A stretch of DNA of 64,000 bases from an uncultured Clostridia bacterium. Its GTDB lineage: Bacteria; Bacillota; Clostridia; Lachnospirales; Lachnospiraceae. The stretch is taken from contig CANDNA010000003.1 of assembly GCA_947385955.1 (NCBI GenBank), forward strand, positions 124,001 through 188,000. Reading direction: 5' to 3'. This document shows positions 59,038 to 64,000 of this stretch, piece by piece (position 1 is the first letter of the stretch; each line of letters starts with the position of its first letter). The notes beneath the pieces were generated by a model. It was not told where the DNA came from. It searched no databases and saw only the letters and a list, made by a program, of their open reading frames with translations. Made by a program: the position numbers and the translations under genes.

Positions 59038-59772
59038 ATGTTAACAAAGCAGGAAATCGTAAGAAACTTTACGCTGAATGTGGAAAAAGAAAGACTAAGA
59101 CGCAACCTGACACAGGCTCAAATGGCAAAAAAGCTGGAAATGTCGCTTTCCGGATACAAAAAAATGATCTCCGGAGTGACTACAAAGATAGATCTGTACA
59201 CTGCTCAACTCATGCAGAATATGACAGGAAAATGGATTTTTGAACTGATTGACGATTACGAAGAAGATACACAGCTTATCTTAACCCTCCGGGCCATGTC
59301 CCCACGACAGAAAGATTTCATCAAAGGCATCATGGATTTTGAAAGTGCATTTTCCGCCTGTCATGAGGACACCGACGATTATATCACCGTTTTCGTACCC
59401 ACCGGCAATATGGAGGACGGTATGATTTATGATTCTTCACATTTTTACAAAGTCAATGCTGCTTCTTACCGCAAAAAATTCGGAGATGACCTTTACTGCG
59501 GAATACAGGTCACCTCCGATCATCTCCATCCGGTTTACAATCTGGGGGATATTCTGTTGGTGTGCAGAAAAGACGTCCGGGAAGGCGATACCGGCATCTT
59601 CCTGAACAAAGAAACCGGCCGGGCCTATATCCGCAAATTACAGGCCACTGCCTCCTGGGTACTGGAACCGATCAACGGCTACGGGAAAACCATCACCATA
59701 GACAGACAGGATGAATACAGCGCAGACAAATGGATCCGATTTGGCTATGTCCTGACCAAAATGCGAACATAG
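59038..59772 (+). CDS. HTH regulator with an S24-like domain lacking the nucleophile
   Basis: 244 residues. HTH of the XRE type at about 14-50 (RRNLTQAQMAKKLEMSLSGY). The C-terminal half has the LexA/S24 fold: IQVTSDHLHPVYNLGDILLV (156-175) aligns with the usual GDSMxP...GD, but the catalytic serine position holds H162. The lysine region reads YIRKL. Self-cleavage is thus not expected. GAGGT lies six bases before the ATG. It ends 27 bases before the convergent FakA gene. It probably controls itself and the Spo0A-like gene. Confidence 0.8.
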   Translation: MLTKQEIVRNFTLNVEKERLRRNLTQAQMAKKLEMSLSGYKKMISGVTTKIDLYTAQLMQNMTGKWIFELIDDYEEDTQLILTLRAMSPRQKDFIKGIMDFESAFSACHEDTDDYITVFVPTGNMEDGMIYDSSHFYKVNAASYRKKFGDDLYCGIQVTSDHLHPVYNLGDILLVCRKDVREGDTGIFLNKETGRAYIRKLQATASWVLEPINGYGKTITIDRQDEYSADKWIRFGYVLTKMRT

Positions 59773-59799
59773 CCCGCCAGCTTCGTCTGTCTGATACCT

Positions 59800-61455
59800 T
59801 TATTCTGCAGAAATCAGATAATAGTACACCGGCTGTCCGCCGTCCTGCAGTTCAATATCCAGATGAGGATATTTATCCTCTATCTTTTCTTTCATGGCCT
59901 GTGCATTCTCATGTGTGGTTTCGCTGCCATAGTAAATACTGAGCAGTTCGGTATCTGCATCCGTCATCGAACTGACAGTTTCAAGAACTGCCCGCTCCAG
60001 ATGGGAGCTGACTGCCACAATCCCCGTATCATCAATCCCCATATAATCCCCCTGCCGTATCTCTTTGCCATTGACAGAGGTATCTCTGACCGCATAGGTA
60101 ATCTGGCCGGTTTTCACATGGCCGATTTCTTCCAGCATAGCGTTTTCATTTTCCACAGCAGACAGATCGGGAACATAGGTAATAACAGCCGTAATCCCCT
60201 GGGGTACGGTCTGGGTGGGAACTACAACAACCGTCTTGTCTTTTGTCAGCTCTTTTGCCTGATTTGCCGCCAATATGATATTTTTATTATTGGGCAGCAC
60301 AAAGACCGTATCTGCGTTGACCCGGTTTATGGCACTCAGCACATCTTCCGTACTGGGATTCATCGTCTGACCGCCCTGGATGATTTCATCCACACCCAGT
60401 TCCCGGAAAATCCGGCTCAGACCCTCTCCTGCACAGACTGCAATAAAGCCGACGTCTTTTTTCGGCATTTCCACCGATAACTGCGCTTCTTTCTTCTCTC
60501 CGGTCCGGAACAGCTTTTCCTGATGTTCCAGGCGCATATTATCAATCTTCATATTGGAAAGCGCTCCGTAGGACAGTCCTTTCTGTATGGCAAGTCCGGG
60601 GTCATTGGTATGTACATGTACCTTGATGACCTCTTCATCTGCCACTACCACAATAGAATCTCCGATAGACTCCAGATAAACTTTCAATGCCTCTTCTTTT
60701 TCTTTTGATACGGGCTGCTCCAGCATCACAATAAATTCAGTGCAATAGCCATATCTGATATCTGCCGCTTCCTGCATGGATGATGGTTCGGGCAGGGATG
60801 CCTTGACCGGCAGAATCGGCTCATATGCGACCTCTTTTCCCAGAAATGCATCAAAAGCGCCCCGCAGTACTTCCAGCAGTCCCTGACCGCCTGAATCAAC
60901 AACCCCCGCCTGGGCAAGCACAGGCAGGATTTCCGGAGTCTGGCTCAGCACATACTCCATATGATCCAGAATTTCCCGGAAAAAGACCTCCAGATCCGTT
61001 TCCCCTTCCTGGCTCAGTTCAGCCGCCTTCTCCGCACCGCCTCTGGCAACGGTCAGAATCGTTCCTTCCTTGGGCTTCATTACCGCTTTGTATGCCGTTT
61101 CCACCGCTTTGGCAAAAGCATCTGCAAAAACCGGAACTGTCACCTGGGTATGATTTTCAATTCCTCTGGTAAATCCCCGGAACAACTGGGAAAGAATCAC
61201 ACCGGAATTGCCTCTGGCTCCTCTGAGCGAACCGGAAGCAATCGCCCTGGCCAGCTCTTTCATATCCGGCTGATCCAGCGCCGCCACTTCCCTCGCGGCG
61301 GAAAGTACCGTCATCGTCATATTGGTACCGGTATCTCCATCAGGTACCGGGAATACATTTAATTCATTGATCCAGTCTTTTTTTGCCTCCAGATTACGGG
61401 CGCCTGCCAGAAACATTCTGGCAACCATTCCGGCATCTATCGTAGTACAAGCCAC
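59800..61455 (-). CDS. fakA: Fatty acid kinase FakA (DAK2/YloV)
   Basis: About 551 residues. FakA phosphorylates fatty acids bound to DegV (FakB) proteins. The DAK2 domain comes first (LNVFPVPDGDTGTNMTMT, with GSLRGARGNSGVILSQLFRG). The middle domain and the C-terminal DegV-like domain (PNNKNIILAANQAKEL) follow. The GTG at 61455 has AGGAGG eight bases ahead; a TTG at 61476 lies on the ribosome site itself. It follows Asp23 in the conserved order L28 (divergent), Asp23, FakA of Firmicutes. Confidence 0.94.
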   Translation of the reverse strand: MACTTIDAGMVARMFLAGARNLEAKKDWINELNVFPVPDGDTGTNMTMTVLSAAREVAALDQPDMKELARAIASGSLRGARGNSGVILSQLFRGFTRGIENHTQVTVPVFADAFAKAVETAYKAVMKPKEGTILTVARGGAEKAAELSQEGETDLEVFFREILDHMEYVLSQTPEILPVLAQAGVVDSGGQGLLEVLRGAFDAFLGKEVAYEPILPVKASLPEPSSMQEAADIRYGYCTEFIVMLEQPVSKEKEEALKVYLESIGDSIVVVADEEVIKVHVHTNDPGLAIQKGLSYGALSNMKIDNMRLEHQEKLFRTGEKKEAQLSVEMPKKDVGFIAVCAGEGLSRIFRELGVDEIIQGGQTMNPSTEDVLSAINRVNADTVFVLPNNKNIILAANQAKELTKDKTVVVVPTQTVPQGITAVITYVPDLSAVENENAMLEEIGHVKTGQITYAVRDTSVNGKEIRQGDYMGIDDTGIVAVSSHLERAVLETVSSMTDADTELLSIYYGSETTHENAQAMKEKIEDKYPHLDIELQDGGQPVYYYLISAE

Positions 61456-61468
61456 TGTTATTTCCTCC

Positions 61469-61831
61469 TTAATCAATTACTCGGACTCCTTCCACAAAAA
61501 TATTGATTTTTTCTATTTCGAGTCCTGTAAATTCCTCCACCTTGTATTTGACGCTGTCAGTCAGGTTGTCCGCAACAGTCAGGATACTGACACCATAGGA
61601 TACAATGACATGAAAGTCAAGTGTCAGTTTCTGATCCGCGCCGAGAGATACAGCAATACCGTGGGTAATCCTGTCTTTTTTCAGCAGCTTTACGATACCG
61701 TCCTTCATATTCACCGATGCCATCCCGACAATGCCGAAGCATTCCACTGCAACCGATCCTGCATACTGGGCAATTACTTCATTATCAATCAGAATATTTC
61801 CCATATGGGTATTCATTGAAGTTCCTTTCAT
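61469..61831 (-). CDS. Asp23/Gls24-family envelope stress protein
   Basis: 120 residues, no signal peptide. Family core: GNILIDNEVIAQYAGSVAVE, and FHVIVSYGVSILTVADNL. In Staphylococcus Asp23 coats the membrane through a partner; here it is paired with FakA (13-base gap), as in many Firmicutes, where it is often called YloU. AGGAGG lies ten bases before the ATG at 61831; a second Met (61816) also has AAAGGA. The promoter lies at 61866-61894, overlapping that of L28. Confidence 0.92.
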   Translation of the reverse strand: MKGTSMNTHMGNILIDNEVIAQYAGSVAVECFGIVGMASVNMKDGIVKLLKKDRITHGIAVSLGADQKLTLDFHVIVSYGVSILTVADNLTDSVKYKVEEFTGLEIEKINIFVEGVRVID

Positions 61832-61865
61832 GGGGCATTAACCTCCTCAACTCATTCTTTCCATA

Positions 61866-61894
61866 ATTTTAAGATATTTATACTTGCATTTCAA
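61866..61894 (-). promoter_or_regulatory. Promoter of asp23-fakA
   Basis: Minus-strand TTGAAA (61894-61889), 17-base spacer, TAAAAT (61871-61866). Its -35 shares base 61889 with the -35 of the divergent L28 promoter. Confidence 0.7.
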
Positions 61895-61912
61895 TACCAA
61901 ATATGCTAAAAT
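61884..61912 (+). promoter_or_regulatory. Promoter of rpmB
   Basis: TTGCAT (61884-61889), 17-base spacer, TAAAAT (61907-61912). The leader of about 65 bases holds a small hairpin (TGAGC/GCTCA). Confidence 0.7.
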
Positions 61913-61982
61913 TTCAATGTTGTGAGCGTGAATGCTCATCAGGATGATCGTACAATAGACTATGCGTGTAGGAGGTGCAAAG

Positions 61983-62168
61983 ATGGCAAAATGTGAAGTT
62001 TGCGGCAAAGGCGTTCATTTTGGAAATAATGTCAGCCATTCTCATAGAAGGTCCAATCATATTTGGAAATCCAACATTAAGAGAGTAAAATGCAACATAA
62101 ATGGCACAGTAAAAAGAATGCACATTTGTACCGGATGTTTGAAGTCCAACAAAGTAGAAAGAGCATAA
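61983..62168 (+). CDS. rpmB: 50S ribosomal protein L28
   Basis: 61 residues. MAKCEVCGKGVHFGNNVSHS and KSNIKRVKCNINGTVKR are the L28 core, with a zinc-type CxxC at 4-7 and another near the end (CTGCL). L28 belongs to the large ribosomal subunit. The start at 61983 has TAGGAGGTG ahead; an upstream in-frame ATG (61962) lies before that site. It stands alone, divergent from asp23-fakA, with its own promoter and a terminator that begins within the last codons. Confidence 0.97.
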   Translation: MAKCEVCGKGVHFGNNVSHSHRRSNHIWKSNIKRVKCNINGTVKRMHICTGCLKSNKVERA

Positions 62169-62192
62169 GGAATTTTCCTTATGCTTTTTTTT
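62162..62192. terminator. Terminator shared by rpmB and the convergent J-domain gene
   Basis: A 10- to 11-bp stem (AGCATAAGGAA with TTCCTTATGCT) is followed by eight T on the plus strand. It includes the rpmB stop and covers the stop of the minus-strand gene at 62179. Strong on the plus strand, with an A-rich side only by sequence overlap on the other. Confidence 0.85.
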
Positions 62193-62769
62193 GCCATCCG
62201 GTTTCTTCCAGCAGCACCTCATAGGTCTTATTGATCTGCTGCAGCAGCTGGGTATCTCCACACAGGTTGTCCGGGTGAAAAATTTTAATCAGATCCCGGT
62301 ACCGTTTTTTCAGCGTCAACGGATTGCTGACACCACTGAAAAACAGCCGGACAGCGGCATTCCCCGAATCGCTGTTACGCTCCTCTCTTCTTGCCTCCAA
62401 CCGGATGCGTTCCTGTTCCATCGCTTTTTTATCTTCTGCCAACTGGGCAAATCCACCTTTTAAAATTTCCATCTTCTGCTGAAAAAACTGCTCGTCCTTT
62501 TTCAGGCTTTTCTGTGCCTCCAGCAGTCTCTGATTCTGGCGTGCCATCTCTTTCTGCATTTCCTGCACTTCCCGACGGAATCTCTCCTGTTCTTCACAGA
62601 GCTTTTCTTTTTCCTGCTGCAATGCCAGATGTACCTCTTCCAGCCGTACTTTTTCTTCCCAAAGCTGCTTTTTTACTGTCTGTATCTCCTGCTCCTGCTC
62701 ATCCACAGGAGCATCTGCTTTTGCAGTTTCCTCTGTTGCTTCCCTGATTTCATTCTCCAATGCGTTCAT
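62179..62769 (-). CDS. Coiled-coil protein with C-terminal J domain
   Basis: About 196 residues. A long charged coiled coil fills about 10-130 (KLCEEQERFRREVQEMQKEM, RLEARREERN). A J-like domain forms the last 60 (LFFSGVSNPLTLKKRYRDL, IKIFHPDNLCGDTQLLQQIN) and keeps the HPD motif. J domains are usually N-terminal, so this order is unusual. It could recruit DnaK to something bound by the coil. The ATG at 62769 is used; the ribosome site is poor and a TTG at 62784 is also possible. It lies 82 bases from the small membrane gene. Confidence 0.75.
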   Translation of the reverse strand: MNALENEIREATEETAKADAPVDEQEQEIQTVKKQLWEEKVRLEEVHLALQQEKEKLCEEQERFRREVQEMQKEMARQNQRLLEAQKSLKKDEQFFQQKMEILKGGFAQLAEDKKAMEQERIRLEARREERNSDSGNAAVRLFFSGVSNPLTLKKRYRDLIKIFHPDNLCGDTQLLQQINKTYEVLLEETGWQKKA

Positions 62770-62804
62770 ATCTGTATGCTTCAACCCTCGCTAACGTTAC
62801 GGAT

Positions 62805-62825
62805 TCCCATGTGGAACACATGGGA
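62805..62825 (-). promoter_or_regulatory. Perfect hairpin or operator ahead of the J-domain gene
   Basis: A 9-bp stem (TCCCATGTG with CACATGGGA) closes a three-base loop, 35 bases before the ATG. No T-run follows on either strand, so a terminator is unlikely; operator or leader hairpin. Confidence 0.4.
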
Positions 62826-62851
62826 TACGATGATCCTTGGGTTTTTTCCTG

Positions 62852-62992
62852 TCATTCACAGAAAATGGCAAGATAACCCAGCAATGCAAATACCCCCATC
62901 AACATAAGACCGGTAAAACGGCTGCCGAGCAACAGCATCAGCAGCATGCCCACTGCAATCCAAATTGATGCAAACCCAATCAGCTTTTTCAT
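62852..62992 (-). CDS. Small membrane protein, 46 residues
   Basis: A short frame that reads MKKLIGFASIWIAVGMLLML and ends in GYLAIFCE. Two hydrophobic segments (about 4-22 and 28-43) separated by GSRFTG suggest a small hairpin in the membrane. A start three codons upstream (63001) is equally possible; the ribosome site is weak. It lies between the J-domain gene and GerW on the same strand. No family is known to me. Codon use is like that of neighbouring genes, which supports real translation. Confidence 0.55.
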   Translation of the reverse strand: MKKLIGFASIWIAVGMLLMLLLGSRFTGLMLMGVFALLGYLAIFCE

Positions 62993-63051
62993 AACAGACA
63001 TTCATTTCACTGCTTCTTACCAGCTATCATATGCTGCTTTCCCTCTGTCCG

Positions 63052-63444
63052 TTACTGTTTTTCCTCCGGAAATGCAAGATCCACAACTTCCGCGTCTGCC
63101 GGCATATCCTCTTTCGGCGATGTAAAGCGTTCCACCAGATCAGGGATCATATCCAGTATCTTGGTAACAGCATCCTGATTTTTGATATTGACCAGCTTGG
63201 TCTGGCCATTCTTAATCACCAGCACGGCCGACGGTGTCATCTTTCCGCTCATGCCTCCCATGCCGCCGTTTTTCTTGTCTCCTTTGGAAGCGCCTGCACC
63301 CACTCCGAAAGTTACATCCACCAGCGGCAGGATAAGGGTATCTCCGATTTTGGTTGCTTCCCCCACCACTGTCTTGGTAGACAATACGCTGTCCATGCCC
63401 TTTAACAAAGACTCCACCACACCTGAAAAATTATTGTCTGTCAT
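63052..63444 (-). CDS. GerW/YtfJ-family sporulation protein
   Basis: 130 residues. The family core runs VVGEATKIGDTLILPLVDVT followed by the Gly-rich GVGAGASKG and a Gly/Met-rich loop (GGMGGMSGKM), then PSAVLVIKNGQTKLV. In B. subtilis YtfJ (GerW) is needed for proper spore germination. It overlaps the upstream DUF2953 gene by 14 bases, the same pairing as ytfI-ytfJ in Bacillus. Confidence 0.93.
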   Translation of the reverse strand: MTDNNFSGVVESLLKGMDSVLSTKTVVGEATKIGDTLILPLVDVTFGVGAGASKGDKKNGGMGGMSGKMTPSAVLVIKNGQTKLVNIKNQDAVTKILDMIPDLVERFTSPKEDMPADAEVVDLAFPEEKQ

Positions 63445-64000
63445 GTACTGTTTCCTCCTTCTTCCATATACGAATCAATTTCCTGATGTCTTTATTGAAA
63501 TACAGGATCAAAGCTGCCCTGAGCAAATCAAACAGAATCACCCTGCCCTTTATAACAGCCTTTCCACTGCATACTGCCTCTTCAAAATCCGGTCTTATGG
63601 TAACAGTTTTTCCAAAGAAGGGATACATCATTCCCGCCCATGCCAAAACCTGTCCTGTCCTGGACGGATCGGCAAACCCAAACCGAATGTCTGCCCACAC
63701 CCTTCTGGGCCTTATACTTCTCCAGAGAAAAAGAAGCTGCTTTTTCAAAAGCGCCGCAGCCCGCTGAAATTCCGCCTTCTGAAAAAAGCCCAGATACCAA
63801 TCCGCTTTTTCTTTCCATGCCTGCACTTTTTCACAGATTTTACCTGGAAACGCCAGAAGTTTTTCGATCAGGCTGTCCAGTTTCCGAAAAAAAGAAAGCA
63901 CCTTTTCCCATATTTTATGCAGCTTGTCCCATATACCTCTGCCGCTTTGTTTCTGTCCATCCTCTTCCTGTCCTGTTTCTTTACCAGTCTGCACAGGCTG
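63431..64000 (-). CDS. DUF2953 (YtfI-like) protein, 5' end outside window
   Basis: At least 190 residues; the frame is open to the window edge at 64000, so the N terminus is missing. The DUF2953 core is present (RRVWADIRFGFADPSRTGQV, then KTVTIRPDFEEAVCSGKAVI). A basic, helical segment (KLDSLIEKLLAFPGKICEKV) precedes it, and a short hydrophobic piece (FDLLRAALILYF) lies near the end. It is placed before gerW, as in Bacillus, and probably acts in sporulation; the reaction is unknown. Confidence 0.85.
   Translation of the reverse strand, partial: QPVQTGKETGQEEDGQKQSGRGIWDKLHKIWEKVLSFFRKLDSLIEKLLAFPGKICEKVQAWKEKADWYLGFFQKAEFQRAAALLKKQLLFLWRSIRPRRVWADIRFGFADPSRTGQVLAWAGMMYPFFGKTVTIRPDFEEAVCSGKAVIKGRVILFDLLRAALILYFNKDIRKLIRIWKKEETVHDRQ

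Noticed and set aside
1-64000. CRISPR arrays, rRNA and tRNA genes
   Set aside because: No regularly spaced repeats and no tRNA or rRNA cores seen on either strand when reading through.

Overview
The window looks like a chromosomal segment of a gut-type Clostridium-group Firmicute, most likely a member of the Lachnospiraceae. The signs are Firmicute sporulation and envelope genes (GerW, DUF2953, Asp23, a Spo0A C-terminal-domain protein, a YlbJ-like membrane protein), FakA beside L28, a second gyrase-type topoisomerase pair, the anaerobic cob/cbi pathway and a secreted M60 (mucinase-type) protease. Genus and species cannot be fixed from the sequence alone. Almost all genes lie on the minus strand, so operons read from high to low coordinates. 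No rRNA, tRNA or CRISPR array was seen.

Layout, left to right. 1-3514: end of a histidine operon (HisZ-HisG fusion, hisD, start of a HisIE-type gene) behind a near-consensus promoter. 3525-9803: housekeeping operon (RecU, two pseudouridine synthases, SDR, YgiQ radical SAM, HAD). 9866-13308: YlbJ-like protein (plus strand), a conserved hypothetical, and an ECF sigma/anti-sigma pair. 13333-20375: surface operon made of a giant M60-type secreted metallopeptidase with dockerin-like and FN3 modules, plus a membrane-anchored FIVAR-type protein. 20526-27602: parE-parC-rsmD-coaD-hypothetical-amidase operon with a visible promoter and terminator.

27616-50045 is dominated by anaerobic cobalamin biosynthesis in three blocks. 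Block 1 is cbiC, a CobD-like aminotransferase and cobQ. Block 2 is cbiB plus a CobC-like phosphatase riding behind sbcD-sbcC. Block 3 is cbiD-F-G-HJ-ET-A, cobT, cobU, cobS and a short CobU paralogue. CbiL, a cobalt chelatase and the corrinoid adenosyltransferase are not in the window. Between blocks 1 and 2 (30909-32110) is a degenerate accessory patch: a 235-bp palindromic MITE-like element, an orphan promoter with a compact foldable leader, a truncated IS3-family end and a broken hypothetical gene. cbiB carries an AT-rich insertion not expected in the family.

50087-56314: recG, a membrane J-like protein with a non-canonical HPE motif, an Hsp70 of the HscC type and a YD-repeat-like membrane-anchored protein. 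They appear to form one transcription unit running into the cobalamin genes. 56358-64000: a zinc-ribbon/LRR membrane protein, a stand-alone Spo0A DNA-binding domain divergent from an S24-fold regulator that lacks its nucleophile, FakA/Asp23 divergent from L28, a coiled-coil J-domain protein, a 46-residue membrane peptide, GerW and a DUF2953 protein cut by the window edge.
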